Source: an uncultured Sulfurovum sp. (GTDB lineage Bacteria > Campylobacterota > Campylobacteria > Campylobacterales > Sulfurovaceae). From it: a stretch of 60,433 nucleotides of DNA. Where the stretch lies: positions 1 through 60,433 of the forward strand of contig CACVAU010000090.1 of the NCBI GenBank assembly GCA_902727915.1. The letters run 5' to 3'. Position numbers and translations under genes: made by a program. Below the pieces are notes generated by a model that was given only the letters and a program-made list of their open reading frames with translations, was not told the DNA's origin and did no database searches. Below, piece after piece: positions 35,273-46,440 of this stretch; within the stretch, counting starts at the first letter, position 1, and each line of letters begins with the position of its first letter.

Positions 35273-36448
35273 TTGTCTTTAGCGTTAAAATATCGACCAA
35301 AAACGCTTGATGATATTCTTGGACAAGAACACCTTTTAGCCAAAGGAGCTGTTCTTCGCACGCTCATAGAAAAAGATGCTTTAATGCACTCATTTTTCTA
35401 TGGTACTCCGGGTTGTGGTAAAACCACTTTAGCGAGAGTCATTGCCAATGAACTCAAACGCCCTTTCTTTGAACTCAATGCCACTACCCTTAAAGTAGAA
35501 GATTTACGAAAGATTTTTAAAGAGTATGCCAATGCCCTTGAAAAACCTCTTATCTTCATTGATGAAGTGCATCGACTTTCAAAAAATCAGCAAGAAGTAC
35601 TTTTACCGTTTATGGAAAACCATACAGCACTTATTATTGGTGCTTCTACGCAAAACCCTTACTATTCACTGACCTCTGCGATGCGTTCACGTTCACATCT
35701 ATTTGAACTTAAAGCCATTCATAATGAAGCACTTACCCAACTCTTAGATAGTATTATAGAAAAAGAAGTTATTCACATACCTCATGATGCTAAAGCATTT
35801 ATAGTTAGCTCCTCTTCTGGTGATGCACGTGCCATGCTCAACTTACTAGAGTCAGCCAAGGTACTAAATGATATTTCATTGGAAAAGTTAAAGTCCATAC
35901 GTCCCTATGCTTTACAAGCTGGTTCATCAGAGGATGACTCGCACTATGACCTAGCCTCTGCCATGATAAAGTCCATACGTGGTTCAGATGTAGATGCAAG
36001 TATCTATTATTTAGCACGATTAGTGAATGCTGGAGAACCTGCTGAATTTATCGCACGACGTTTGGCGATACTGGCTTCGGAAGACATTGGCAATGCCAAT
36101 CCTCATGCTTTAAATTTAGCTTCATCTACTTTAAACATTGTAAAAATGATAGGTTATCCTGAAGCACGTATTTCACTCTCTCAATTGGTAATCTATTTGG
36201 CTTCTTCACCCAAGTCAAACTCTGCGTACATGGCAATTAATAATGCCTTATCTGCCATACAAGCTGGTGAGATACATGCTATTCCTAGCAACATAAAGCA
36301 AGACCATAAAGATTATCTTTATCCTCACAACCATGGTGGCTGGATTAAACAATGTTACCTGACAAAAGAAATGAAGTTTTATGAAAGTTCTAAAATGGGG
36401 TTTGAGAAGACTTTAGATGAGTGGTTGGGGAAAATTAAGAGTATTTAA
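35273..36448 (+). CDS. rarA: Replication-associated recombination protein A (AAA+ ATPase)
   Basis: The 391-residue protein opens SLALKYRPKTLDDILGQEHLL. Walker A is YGTPGCGKTTLA (about 43-54) and Walker B FIDEVHRLSKNQQ, with sensor 1 IIGASTQNP. The C-terminal MgsA domain includes SEDIGNANPHAL and SPKSNSAY. RarA/MgsA acts at stalled replication forks. The start is TTG directly after rluB, with the site AAAAAGAG inside rluB. It ends at a strong terminator facing typA. Confidence 0.93.
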   Translation: MSLALKYRPKTLDDILGQEHLLAKGAVLRTLIEKDALMHSFFYGTPGCGKTTLARVIANELKRPFFELNATTLKVEDLRKIFKEYANALEKPLIFIDEVHRLSKNQQEVLLPFMENHTALIIGASTQNPYYSLTSAMRSRSHLFELKAIHNEALTQLLDSIIEKEVIHIPHDAKAFIVSSSSGDARAMLNLLESAKVLNDISLEKLKSIRPYALQAGSSEDDSHYDLASAMIKSIRGSDVDASIYYLARLVNAGEPAEFIARRLAILASEDIGNANPHALNLASSTLNIVKMIGYPEARISLSQLVIYLASSPKSNSAYMAINNALSAIQAGEIHAIPSNIKQDHKDYLYPHNHGGWIKQCYLTKEMKFYESSKMGFEKTLDEWLGKIKSI

Positions 36449-36458
36449 ACTTTTGTAG

Positions 36459-36476
36459 GGTGGGCTTCAGCCCACC
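36459..36476. terminator. GC-rich terminator between rarA and typA
   Basis: Perfect 7-bp stem GGTGGGC with GCCCACC and tetraloop TTCA, followed by TTTAAA. It lies between convergent genes. Confidence 0.7.
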
Positions 36477-36494
36477 TTTAAAACCAAAAAAAAA

Positions 36495-38312
36495 CTACTT
36501 AGAGTTTTTCTTATCTCTAGCAAGACGTTTACGTACTACTGGATCAAGAGACTTTTTACGAATTCTTACCGAAATTGGTGTAATTTCAATAAGCTCATCA
36601 TCTTCAATCCACTCCATAGCAGACTCAAGTGTAATTACTCTTGGAACAACCAATTTAATAGCATCATCAGCACCTGAAGTTCTCATGTTTGTTAATGCCT
36701 TACCTTTAAGTGGGTTAACATCAAGGTCACCCGGTCTTGCCGACTCACCAATAACCATTCCAGAATAAACTTTATCTTGTGGGTTAATAAACATAATCCC
36801 TCTGGCTTGTAAATTAAAGATTGAGAAGGCAACTGCTTCACCATCATCCATAGAAACTAAAGCACCTGGTGTTCTACTCTCAACTTTACCAGAGTATGCT
36901 CTATACTCTAAGTATGAATGGTTCATAATACCTTCACCTTTAGTGTCTGTTAAGAATTCATTTCTGAACCCAATAAGACCACGTGCAGGAATTTCAAACT
37001 CTAATCTTACAGTACCATCAGGCATTGGTGTCAATTGCGTCATGTTCGCTTTTCTTTTTCCAAGCTTCTCAATAGCAACCCCTTGGAACTCTTCTGGAAC
37101 GTCAACAACTAAATGCTCAAATGGCTCCATTTTGATACCATTTTCTTCTTTAGTTACAACTTCTGGACGTGCTAGCATAAACTCAAAACCTTCACGTCTC
37201 ATGTTCTCAGCTAAAATACCAATTTGAAGTTCACCCCTACCAGAAACTTTAAATGAAGCATCTCCCATTGGTTCCATTCTCATGGCAATGTTTGTCTCCA
37301 TCTCTTTTTCAAGACGCTCTTTAATCTTGTTTGATGTTACGTGTTTACCTTCCTGTCCAGCCAATGGTCCATTGTTAACAGACATAATAACTGAAAGTGT
37401 AGGCTCTTCAACGTGCATTGGGTCAAGTGCTACAGGGTTAACTGGGTCACAAACTGAATCACCAACATCAATCGTGTTAAATCCAGCAATCGCTACAATA
37501 TCACCAGCTTCTGCTTCATCAATGTCAATTCTCTCAAGACCTTTAAAACCAATCAGCTTAGAAACTCTTGATTTTGTTTTTGAACCATCAGCTTTAACCA
37601 ATAAATACTCATCACCTTTTTTAACTTTACCATTAAATATACGCGTAATCCCAATACGACCAACAAAGTTATCAGAGTCAAGGGTAAATACCTGTGCCTG
37701 AGTATCATTGTCTGCTGAACCTTGTGGATAAGGAACTTTTTCAATAATTGCTTCAAACAATGGTGTCATATCTTTGTTTTCGTCTTCCATGTCCCATTTA
37801 GCATAACCATCTCTCGCTGCTGCGTAAAGTACAGGGAACTCAAGTTGATCTTCGTTTGCATCAAGTGCTACTAAAAGGTCAAATACTTCATCCATAACTC
37901 TGTCTGGATCTGAACCATCTTTATCAATTTTGTTAATAACAACAACAGGAATAAGACCAAAACCAATCGCTTTTTTCAAAACGAATTTAGTTTGAGGCAT
38001 AACACCTTCTTGTGCATCAACCAATAAAAGTACACCATCAACCATTTTAAGAACACGCTCAACCTCACCACCAAAATCGGCGTGACCAGGAGTATCAATA
38101 ATATTTACTTTATGGTCACCATAAGTAATGGCTGTGTTTTTAGAAAGAATGGTAATTCCTCTTTCCATCTCAATGGCATCTGAATCCATCGCTCTCTCTT
38201 GAACTTCAGCATGTGCTTCGAAGGTTCCAGACTGTTGAAGAAGTTGATCAACAAGGGTTGTTTTACCGTGGTCAACGTGAGCAATAACGGCAATATTTTT
38301 GATTTTTTGCAT
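36495..38312 (-). CDS. typA: Ribosome-associated GTPase TypA/BipA
   Basis: The 605-residue translational GTPase has G1 [14 protein letters not shown] (about 10-23), G2 RGITI, G3 [12 protein letters not shown]4 NKIDK and EF-G-like domains III and V. A BipA-specific C-terminal domain ends in a basic tail. It binds 70S ribosomes and helps 50S maturation at low temperature or under stress. Full family length; monocistronic. Confidence 0.96.
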   Translation of the reverse strand: MQKIKNIAVIAHVDHGKTTLVDQLLQQSGTFEAHAEVQERAMDSDAIEMERGITILSKNTAITYGDHKVNIIDTPGHADFGGEVERVLKMVDGVLLLVDAQEGVMPQTKFVLKKAIGFGLIPVVVINKIDKDGSDPDRVMDEVFDLLVALDANEDQLEFPVLYAAARDGYAKWDMEDENKDMTPLFEAIIEKVPYPQGSADNDTQAQVFTLDSDNFVGRIGITRIFNGKVKKGDEYLLVKADGSKTKSRVSKLIGFKGLERIDIDEAEAGDIVAIAGFNTIDVGDSVCDPVNPVALDPMHVEEPTLSVIMSVNNGPLAGQEGKHVTSNKIKERLEKEMETNIAMRMEPMGDASFKVSGRGELQIGILAENMRREGFEFMLARPEVVTKEENGIKMEPFEHLVVDVPEEFQGVAIEKLGKRKANMTQLTPMPDGTVRLEFEIPARGLIGFRNEFLTDTKGEGIMNHSYLEYRAYSGKVESRTPGALVSMDDGEAVAFSIFNLQARGIMFINPQDKVYSGMVIGESARPGDLDVNPLKGKALTNMRTSGADDAIKLVVPRVITLESAMEWIEDDELIEITPISVRIRKKSLDPVVRKRLARDKKNSK

Positions 38313-38526
38313 GTAAGTGTGTCCTATACTATAATAATTACGCGAATTATAGCCAAAGATTATTATAGTAACTAAAAAATAAATTTATGTCTTTTTGTTA
38401 TAAACAATAATTAATATAATTAAATATTTTTTAAGAAAAAACTATATTTTTTAATCATTCAAGAGTTGTTTCAAGCTCTTTGTGTTATACTACTTCATAT
38501 TTTAATTATATGAAGGAGATTTCACT

Positions 38527-39183
38527 ATGAAATTAACACAATCACTTGTTGCTATTGCTGCACTTGGTACTTTAAGTTTTGCTGGGGGAGATATAAACCC
38601 TATCACTGTATTTGATCAAGAGCCTATTGTTGTTCCGGTTGAACCAATTGCTCCACCTCCACCTCCACCTCCACCTCCACCTCCACCACCACCACCTCCA
38701 CCACCTCCTCCACCTGTTGTCGCTGCACCACTTGACTTTTACATTGCTGGTGGTATTACCAGTCTTTCTGCAAGAACGGGTGATGAAACAGCAAACCCTT
38801 TTGGTGAAGAACTTAACCAAGACAGACAACTTGGTGTAACAGGTAGACTTGGTTATAACTTTATGGATTATTTAGGTGCTGAATTAAGAGGTACTTATGG
38901 TGCAAGTAAAGTAGATACAGGATATACGAAATTTAAACAATTTGGTGCTTACTTAAAACCAAATTATGACCTTAGTGATGATTTAAATCTTTATGGTTTA
39001 GTTGGTGGATCAAAAACCAATGCTGCTGGACTTGCTACAGAAACTGGTTTATCTTATGGTGCAGGTCTTGACTATGATATCTCTGACAACATTTCTGTAT
39101 TCACAGACTTTGTTAACTACTTAGAAAAATCAAATACACCTTCTCAACTTGGTGTTACACTTGGTGCTGCTTACGCATTCTAA
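38527..39183 (+). CDS. Outer-membrane beta-barrel protein with a 21-proline tract
   Basis: The 218-residue protein has a signal peptide (to about residue 19), then a Pro-rich stretch with 21 consecutive prolines (codons at 38653-38715, CCA/CCT only), then a small OmpA/porin-type beta-barrel of about 145 residues. The barrel ends in Phe (GAAYAF), the usual barrel C-terminus. The tract may span periplasm or peptidoglycan. Translation of such a run should depend on EF-P. A strong GAAGGAG site and long A/T-rich leader suggest high expression. A terminator-like hairpin follows. Confidence 0.85.
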   Translation: MKLTQSLVAIAALGTLSFAGGDINPITVFDQEPIVVPVEPIAPPPPPPPPPPPPPPPPPPPPPVVAAPLDFYIAGGITSLSARTGDETANPFGEELNQDRQLGVTGRLGYNFMDYLGAELRGTYGASKVDTGYTKFKQFGAYLKPNYDLSDDLNLYGLVGGSKTNAAGLATETGLSYGAGLDYDISDNISVFTDFVNYLEKSNTPSQLGVTLGAAYAF

Positions 39184-39201
39184 AATTTCTTAAACTTTAT
39201 A

Positions 39202-39222
39202 CAACCCTAGATCCTAGGGTTG
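39202..39222 (+). terminator. Hairpin after the beta-barrel gene
   Basis: Perfect 9-bp stem CAACCCTAG with CTAGGGTTG and a 3-base loop. The tail is only moderately T-rich. Confidence 0.6.
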
Positions 39223-39313
39223 GTCCTTATACTCCCTTTCTAAAATATATCTAAGAATTTCATAATCTAATTTAAGTTTTTATACATATTTTAAAAACTT
39301 CCAGGAGATACAC

Positions 39314-40942
39314 GTGAAACTTATAGTTTTCCTTAGCCTATTTTTGTCCACACTTTTTTCAACAACCTTAGATGATAAGTTAAACTTTATTATCCATAAC
39401 CAACCTGAAATACTTTCAGCCTATGATAATGAACAAAAGCTTATTAAGGAACTGTATAAAAAGAATAATAATAGACCCTTATGGATTGGACATGCCCAAA
39501 ACTTAAATACATTAAGACAAGTACTTCAGAACCCTTATTTTAACTATAAATATAAAGATTTTTATCAAAGTCAAATTGAACAATATACCTATTTACTACA
39601 TGATGGAATGGATTTAAATGAAAATAGTGAAGCCTTAAGTACCCTTGATATTCTTTTAACACGAGCTTACATAAAGTTGACTAAATTTATTGTAGTAGGT
39701 GATATTAATTGGGAAATGGTACAAGTTAAAATAATGGGGCTTAAAGAAGCTAAAGACATTTCGGCAAATTGGGAAATGGTACGAAAACCTATGCCCTCAA
39801 CGTCTCAACTTTTTAATGGAATTATCAATCAAGATATAAATGGCTTTTTATCCTCTTTAATTCCTTCAAAAGAACAATATCAAGAGCTTATTGGAACATT
39901 AGAGTTTTACAGGAATTTAAATAATTTAGAACGTATTAAATATGCTAAAGATTTAAGACTTGGCGATGAGCATCCTTATATAATACCCATTAAAAAACGT
40001 TTAATCCTCTCAGGAGACCTTCATAATAAATATAATACGACAGATGTTTTTGATGAAGACCTTCAACAAGCAATCTACTCTTATAAAGACCGTTTTAAAT
40101 TAGAACAAAATGCACTTGTAGATAAAGTGCTGGTTTATTATTTAAATAAACCTATACATGAACTCACTGAAAAAATTATTGTAAACTTAGATAAATTAAA
40201 AGTTTTTCCCAAACAATACCCTTCTGAATACATTCAAGTGAATATTCCAGATTTTAAAATGAACTATTATAGGAATAATGAATCGCTATTAGAAATGAAA
40301 GCTGTTGTTGGTAAACCTGAACGTCCGACACCTATTTTTTCATCTTACATGACCTATTTAGAACTCAATCCAAATTGGAACATACCAGAAAATTTAGTGA
40401 GAAGAGACTTAATTGTTGCGCTACAACAAAACCCTAATTACTTACAAGAACATAACATTCATGTTTTTTATGGTTGGAAAAATAAAAATGAAATGAAAAA
40501 CTTTAAACCTTCAATGCTTTTCCCATATGCAGATACATCAAAAGGTCATATCCCCTACCGATTTGTACAATACCCTGGAGATGATAACGCATTGGGACGT
40601 GTAAAATTTATGTTTCCAAATAAATATGCCGTTTATCTGCATGATACAGATAACAAATCACTATTTCAATACCGATATCGTGTGTACAGTTCAGGGTGTA
40701 TGCGTTTAGAAAAACCTTTTGAGCTTTTAGAAGTTTTAAAATCAAGATTAAAACAAAGAGACATAAATCTTATTCCAAAATATAGAAGCATACTCAAAAA
40801 TAAAGTGCTAAACTTTACAGAAAAGTTACCCGTACATACAACGTATTTTACTGTCTTTAAACGAAATGGACTGACCTATTTTAGAAAAGATATTTATGAA
40901 TATGATAAATTTATAAAAGAATCAGAAATTAAAGAGTTTTAA
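39314..40942 (+). CDS. L,D-transpeptidase, YcbB/LdtD type
   Basis: The 542-residue protein has a short signal peptide (to about residue 16), a long N-terminal domain, a PG-binding-like middle part and a YkuD catalytic domain (about 305-470). The active site reads VYLHDTDNKSLF and SSGCMRLEKP. LdtD-type enzymes make 3-3 cross-links in the periplasm. The GTG start has AGGAG six bases upstream. Its 3' end overlaps the opposing TPR gene by 14 bases. This is the second L,D-transpeptidase of the window and unlike the one at 25468. Confidence 0.87.
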   Translation: MKLIVFLSLFLSTLFSTTLDDKLNFIIHNQPEILSAYDNEQKLIKELYKKNNNRPLWIGHAQNLNTLRQVLQNPYFNYKYKDFYQSQIEQYTYLLHDGMDLNENSEALSTLDILLTRAYIKLTKFIVVGDINWEMVQVKIMGLKEAKDISANWEMVRKPMPSTSQLFNGIINQDINGFLSSLIPSKEQYQELIGTLEFYRNLNNLERIKYAKDLRLGDEHPYIIPIKKRLILSGDLHNKYNTTDVFDEDLQQAIYSYKDRFKLEQNALVDKVLVYYLNKPIHELTEKIIVNLDKLKVFPKQYPSEYIQVNIPDFKMNYYRNNESLLEMKAVVGKPERPTPIFSSYMTYLELNPNWNIPENLVRRDLIVALQQNPNYLQEHNIHVFYGWKNKNEMKNFKPSMLFPYADTSKGHIPYRFVQYPGDDNALGRVKFMFPNKYAVYLHDTDNKSLFQYRYRVYSSGCMRLEKPFELLEVLKSRLKQRDINLIPKYRSILKNKVLNFTEKLPVHTTYFTVFKRNGLTYFRKDIYEYDKFIKESEIKEF

Positions 40943-41759
40943 TTTTAGTAAAAAGAGTTTTAATTAAACTCTTTTTAGAAGTCTTTTTTGACATATGTTT
41001 TTCAATTTCAAATAAGTTTTTTTTACATAAAAGTAAACTTTCATCACTCTTAGGCAAAATTAATTCTTTAATTTTAATTGCTTCTAACAAGTTCGTATAT
41101 GCAGCATCATAATTAAAAAGATGATAATAACACATTGCTAAACTATTATAACTCTTTGCTGTTTCAGGATGACTAAGCCTATAAAGTTCTACACGTGTTT
41201 CTAATGCTTCGACAAATAAAGGAAGTGCCAACGAATACTCATCTGAGGCAGCATAAAAATATCCAAGTTCATGTTGACTTTGTGCCGTTAGAGGATGCAT
41301 TTCTCCTAACAATCTTTTACGAATTTTAAGCGCTTGCATATAAAAACTAAAAGCTTGTTCCAAGTTTTCTTCTGAAAAATGTATATTGGCTAAAGCAGCA
41401 TAAACAAGTGCTGAAGGTAAAGATGCTTTTCCAAAAAGTGTTTGATTGATTTCTAAAGACTTTCCATAGTAATCCAGTGCCTTAACAACAACACCATCCT
41501 CAAAATAAGCTTCAGCTAAATTCATATAAGAAATAGCTGTTTTACTATTTAACATACCCAAAGCTGATACTCTTAATTCTAAAGCTTTTTTATAAAAGTA
41601 AATAACTTTTTTAGTTAATTTTTTTTCTTTATGTATAAGGGCTAATGCATTATAATCTTCAACACTGACAGCTTTTAACGAAGTATTAAAATTGGTAAAG
41701 TAAAGACTATTTAGATTATCATGAGATAAAGTAGTAGTATTATTAAGCGATATATTCAT
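40929..41759 (-). CDS. Tetratricopeptide repeat protein (kinesin-light-chain-like repeats)
   Basis: The 276-residue protein has no signal peptide. About five TPR units of 42 residues have the kinesin-light-chain spacing: AISYMNLAEAYFEDGVVVKALDYYGKSLEI, then ALVYAALANIHFSEENLEQAF. A basic C-terminal tail follows. TPR stacks bind other proteins; the partner is unknown. Confidence 0.82.
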   Translation of the reverse strand: MNISLNNTTTLSHDNLNSLYFTNFNTSLKAVSVEDYNALALIHKEKKLTKKVIYFYKKALELRVSALGMLNSKTAISYMNLAEAYFEDGVVVKALDYYGKSLEINQTLFGKASLPSALVYAALANIHFSEENLEQAFSFYMQALKIRKRLLGEMHPLTAQSQHELGYFYAASDEYSLALPLFVEALETRVELYRLSHPETAKSYNSLAMCYYHLFNYDAAYTNLLEAIKIKELILPKSDESLLLCKKNLFEIEKHMSKKTSKKSLIKTLFTKIKTL

Positions 41760-43325
<1,566 letters not shown>

Positions 43326-43331
43326 AAAAGT

Positions 43332-43387
43332 GGTCAGTCAACTGACCTTACATACGGTATAAAACCGTAGGTTCGATGTTATCGAAC
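43332..43387 (+). other. Three tandem hairpins between nifS and nifU
   Basis: Within 56 bases there are three perfect stem-loops. They are GGTCAG-TCAA-CTGACC (43332-43347), TACGGT-ATAAA-ACCGTA (43353-43369) and GTTCGAT-GTT-ATCGAAC (43371-43387). No T run follows, and nifU starts 24 bases later. The array may protect or process the mRNA ends, or reduce read-through to nifU. As DNA, each could also be an operator. Confidence 0.6.
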
Positions 43388-43410
43388 AAAATTATGATAA
43401 AGGAAAAATC

Positions 43411-44382
43411 ATGGGATTAGATAGTTTAGTTGGTGGTACCATCTGGGATGAGTACAGTGACAAAGTAACAGATTTAATGAACAACCCAAAGAACATGGGT
43501 GAAATTACAACAGAACAAGCAGAAGAGATGGGTGGTAAACTCATCGTAGCTGACTTTGGTGCAGAATCTTGTGGAGATGCCGTACGTCTTTACTGGGCTG
43601 TTAATCCAAATACAGATGTTATTATGGATTCAAAATTTAAAAGTTTTGGTTGTGGTACAGCAATTGCATCATCTGATGTTATGGCTGAACTTTGTAAATA
43701 CAAAACAGTTCAAGATGCTGTTAAGATTACAAACATTGATGTTGAAAAAGCAATGAGAGACACACCTGAAACACCATCAGTACCACCTCAAAAAATGCAT
43801 TGTTCAGTAATGGCATACGATGTTATTAAAAAAGCAGCTGGTCAATACTTGAATGTTGATATGGAAAGTTTTGAAGAAGAAGTAATTGTTTGTGAATGTG
43901 CAAGAGTAACACTTGATACACTTAAAGAGGTAATTAGACTTAATGACCTTACAACACTTGAGCAAATTACAGACTATACTAAAGCTGGTGGATTCTGTAA
44001 ATCATGTATCAAGCCTGGTGGACATGAAGAAAAAGATATCTATCTTGTAGATTTACTTGATGAATACTCTAAAGAAAGAATGGTAGCTGGTTCAACCATT
44101 GGTGGAACAGAGCCAACAGTTGACTTTACGAGTTTAACACTGCTTCAAAAATTCAAAAAAGTTGAAAAAGTTATTGATGATAACATCCGTCAAATGTTAG
44201 TAATGGATGGTGGAGATATGGAAGTTCTTGATATGAAAGAGAATGGTGACATGCTAGACATCTATATTACTTATTTAGGTTCTTGTAGTGGTTGTGAGTC
44301 TTCAAGTACAGGTACACTTTTCGCTATTGAAAATGTACTTAAAGAAAAATGTACACCAAACATTAGAGTTATACCTGTATAA
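43411..44382 (+). CDS. nifU: Fe-S scaffold protein NifU
   Basis: The 323-residue protein has three domains. The N-terminal scaffold has Cys in AESCGDAV, FGCGTA and KMHCSV. The central [2Fe-2S] BFD-type domain has VCECARVT and FCKSCIKPGG. The C-terminal NifU domain has GDMEVLDM and the CSGC pair in LGSCSGCES. It assembles clusters with sulfur from NifS. AAAGGAAAAA precedes the ATG. A strong hairpin ends the operon. Confidence 0.95.
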   Translation: MGLDSLVGGTIWDEYSDKVTDLMNNPKNMGEITTEQAEEMGGKLIVADFGAESCGDAVRLYWAVNPNTDVIMDSKFKSFGCGTAIASSDVMAELCKYKTVQDAVKITNIDVEKAMRDTPETPSVPPQKMHCSVMAYDVIKKAAGQYLNVDMESFEEEVIVCECARVTLDTLKEVIRLNDLTTLEQITDYTKAGGFCKSCIKPGGHEEKDIYLVDLLDEYSKERMVAGSTIGGTEPTVDFTSLTLLQKFKKVEKVIDDNIRQMLVMDGGDMEVLDMKENGDMLDIYITYLGSCSGCESSSTGTLFAIENVLKEKCTPNIRVIPV

Positions 44383-44391
44383 ACCTTCTTT

Positions 44392-44421
44392 AAGGTTCCT
44401 TTTTTAATAAAAGGGAACCTT
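44392..44421 (+). terminator. Terminator after nifU
   Basis: AAGGTTCC pairs with GGAACCTT, and the stem extends through TTTT/AAAA with a small bulge. Confidence 0.65.
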
Positions 44422-44458
44422 ATATTGTAGAGTGCTATAATAAAAAAAAGGCTCTAAA

Positions 44459-44914
44459 ATGTACCATCTTCTAAAGTTAATCCCCCTACTATTCTTACTC
44501 TCTTGTTCTAAAAGTAACCCTATACCCAAAGAAAACAACTTAGCTAATAATTATGTTGAAGCTTCCTTTTTAGAGAAACTAGACTTTAAAGGTGAAGAGA
44601 TTATTTCTGTTTATATGAATAATGCTTTTTACTATGTGCGTAAGGATGGTAAAAAAATACAAACACTCACTTATGATAATGGTGCTGATCCCTTTTCGGA
44701 TGGTCTAGCTAGAACTAAAATCAATGGTAAAGTTGGTTTTTTCAATACTAATTTAGATATCATACTCAAACCAATTTATGACTTTGCCTTCCCTTTTCAT
44801 GATGGTGAAGCAGAAATATGCACAGGGTGTAAAGAAAAAAAAGCAGGAGAATACAATATGTTAGATGGAGGAAAATGGCAAAGAATAGACCGAAATGGAC
44901 TGGTAATCGAATAA
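44459..44914 (+). CDS. Lipoprotein with WG-type beta repeats
   Basis: The 151-residue protein has a lipoprotein signal with lipobox LLSC (Cys16). The mature part has WG/KWG-type repeat units (YYVRKDGKKIQTLTYDNGADPFSDGLA-like and NGKVGFFNTNLDIILKPIYDFAF). Two cysteines sit in ICTGCKEKK. Function is unknown; such repeats build small beta domains in cell-surface proteins. Its stop overlaps the start of the CAP lipoprotein gene by one base, so the two form an operon. Confidence 0.75.
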   Translation: MYHLLKLIPLLFLLSCSKSNPIPKENNLANNYVEASFLEKLDFKGEEIISVYMNNAFYYVRKDGKKIQTLTYDNGADPFSDGLARTKINGKVGFFNTNLDIILKPIYDFAFPFHDGEAEICTGCKEKKAGEYNMLDGGKWQRIDRNGLVIE

Positions 44915-45462
44915 TGTTAAAAACAATTTTTATAGCTACCTCTAGCTTAATCCTCTTAACCTCTTGTCAAAGTCCTCAAAGTAGCACAACACAAAGTATA
45001 AAAAATAATGAGCCTTCTTCCATAAATAATCCAGCTGTGAAAAAACATAATGCACTACGTCAACAACATTTTGTAGGTTCCAAGTTAAGTTACAGTTTAA
45101 AATTGGAAAAAGAGGCTCAAACCTATGTCAATAAACTGGCTCAAAGTGGTAAGTTTGAACATGACCCTAGCAATATAGGTAAAATGTATGGGGAAAATCT
45201 TTATCGACACTCTAGTACACAAAAACCTAATCTCAATAAAATTATACAAAAATGGTATGATGAAAAAAAATATTATGATATGCAAACACAAAAATGCCAA
45301 ACAAGCAAAGTTTGTGGACACTACACCCAAGTTGTTTGGAAAAACTCTAAACTTTTAGGTTGTGCTTCAGCAAAATACACAAAAGGTTCCTATAAAAATG
45401 GCTATGTCACCATTTGTAAATACTACCCTTATGGAAATATACAAGGAGAAAATCCTTATTAA
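44914..45462 (+). CDS. CAP-domain (SCP/PR-1) lipoprotein 1
   Basis: The 182-residue protein has a lipoprotein signal with Cys18 (LLTSC) and a CAP domain (about 45-180). Conserved motifs are HNALRQQH, GENLYRHSS, CGHYTQVVWKNSKLLGCA and YVTICKYYP. Its GHYTQVVW motif and cysteines are closer to the eukaryotic PR-1/SCP pattern than to bacterial YkwD. The start overlaps the preceding stop; an in-frame ATG 39 bases earlier lies inside the upstream gene. Roles of bacterial CAP proteins are mostly unknown. Confidence 0.85.
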   Translation: MLKTIFIATSSLILLTSCQSPQSSTTQSIKNNEPSSINNPAVKKHNALRQQHFVGSKLSYSLKLEKEAQTYVNKLAQSGKFEHDPSNIGKMYGENLYRHSSTQKPNLNKIIQKWYDEKKYYDMQTQKCQTSKVCGHYTQVVWKNSKLLGCASAKYTKGSYKNGYVTICKYYPYGNIQGENPY

Positions 45463-45648
45463 TTCCATACTTTTCCTCTAATTTTTTCTAATTTCCTCTA
45501 AGCATAATACTTTCTTCTATTACTAATAATACAAAATTATAATTTTAAAATTAATTATAAATATTAATAAATATTTTATAATATTAAATGTTAATTAATA
45601 TTTATAGTGCTATACTAATTTTAACAAAAATAAATATTAGGAAATATT

Positions 45649-46230
45649 ATGGAACATTTAAAAACTTTATCTTTTACTTTAGTTTCACTCTTTTTTATTG
45701 CTTGTGGTAATACAGGTAATGCTCCAACTACCTTAGCAAGTTATAGTAATTATGAAATAGCTGAAAAAACGACCCAAGATGAAATTTTAAATGCCATTAA
45801 TGAGGCAAGGGCTATCTCCAGAGATTGTCATGATGGCAATGGTGTAGTTTCAGCTGCTCCTGCCTTAATTTGGAATAATGAACTCTATGCATCTGCCTAT
45901 GAACACTCTTATGATTTAGCTCAAAGTAATACCTTTTCACATTATGGCTCTGGAACAACTTTTGATATTACAGGTTCTAATAATGGAAAAAGTTCATACT
46001 TCAATGATCGAATTAAAGCCAATGGTTACACAGGCTATAAAAGCATTGGTGAAAACATAGCAGGAGGTCAAGAAAGCATTCAAGAAGCAGTGAATGCATG
46101 GTTAGCTTCACCAACCCACTGTACAAACCTTATGAATGCAAACTTTCAAGAAATTGGTGTTGCTGTTGCCACAAATGCTTCTTCTGAATATGGAATTTAC
46201 TGGACGCAAAGTTTTGGAACAAAAAAATAA
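45649..46230 (+). CDS. CAP-domain lipoprotein 2 (YkwD type)
   Basis: The 193-residue protein has a lipoprotein signal with Cys19 (FIACG). The CAP domain (about 42-192) has NEARAISRDC, LIWNNELYASAYEHSYDLA, FSHYG, IGENIAGG and the C-terminal IYWTQSFG. This is the common bacterial YkwD-like subtype, different from its neighbour. It has its own A/T-rich leader and a TAGGAAATATT site. The function is not known. Confidence 0.83.
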   Translation: MEHLKTLSFTLVSLFFIACGNTGNAPTTLASYSNYEIAEKTTQDEILNAINEARAISRDCHDGNGVVSAAPALIWNNELYASAYEHSYDLAQSNTFSHYGSGTTFDITGSNNGKSSYFNDRIKANGYTGYKSIGENIAGGQESIQEAVNAWLASPTHCTNLMNANFQEIGVAVATNASSEYGIYWTQSFGTKK

Positions 46231-46262
46231 TATTTTTTAATTTTTATAAATAATTTAAAATT

Positions 46263-46440
46263 GAAGATGCGATAGTCTCTTACCGTTTCCTGATTAAGAA
46301 GTGGGAGATGATACATATATAAAATAGGAAACTATCTACGGGAGTCACTCGGGAAAAATATTGAGGAAAACATTTAATGACTCTCGTGATAAAAGTATAA
46401 CCACAGAACGTGTTCCAATCGTGAATAATTGTAAAATTAT
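46263..46440 (+). ncRNA. Candidate structured RNA, strand uncertain
   Basis: This interval is much GC-richer than the A/T-only flanks and contains no gene. It holds long complementary segments: GATA (46271-46274) with TATC (46333-46336), enclosing GTTTCCT (46285-46291) with AGGAAAC (46326-46332); and ACGGGAGTCA (46338-46347) with TGACTCTCGT (46378-46387), ten pairs with one G-U. TGCGAT (46268-46273) could instead close the whole with ATCGTG (46428-46433). Five GGA motifs lie in it. I compared it mentally with 6S, tmRNA, RNase P and common riboswitches and found no match. It may be a small RNA or a leader element for 46553. Confidence 0.5.

Noticed and set aside
43332..43387. CRISPR-like or inverted-repeat array
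   Set aside because: The three stems have different sequences and no regular spacers, so this is not a CRISPR.
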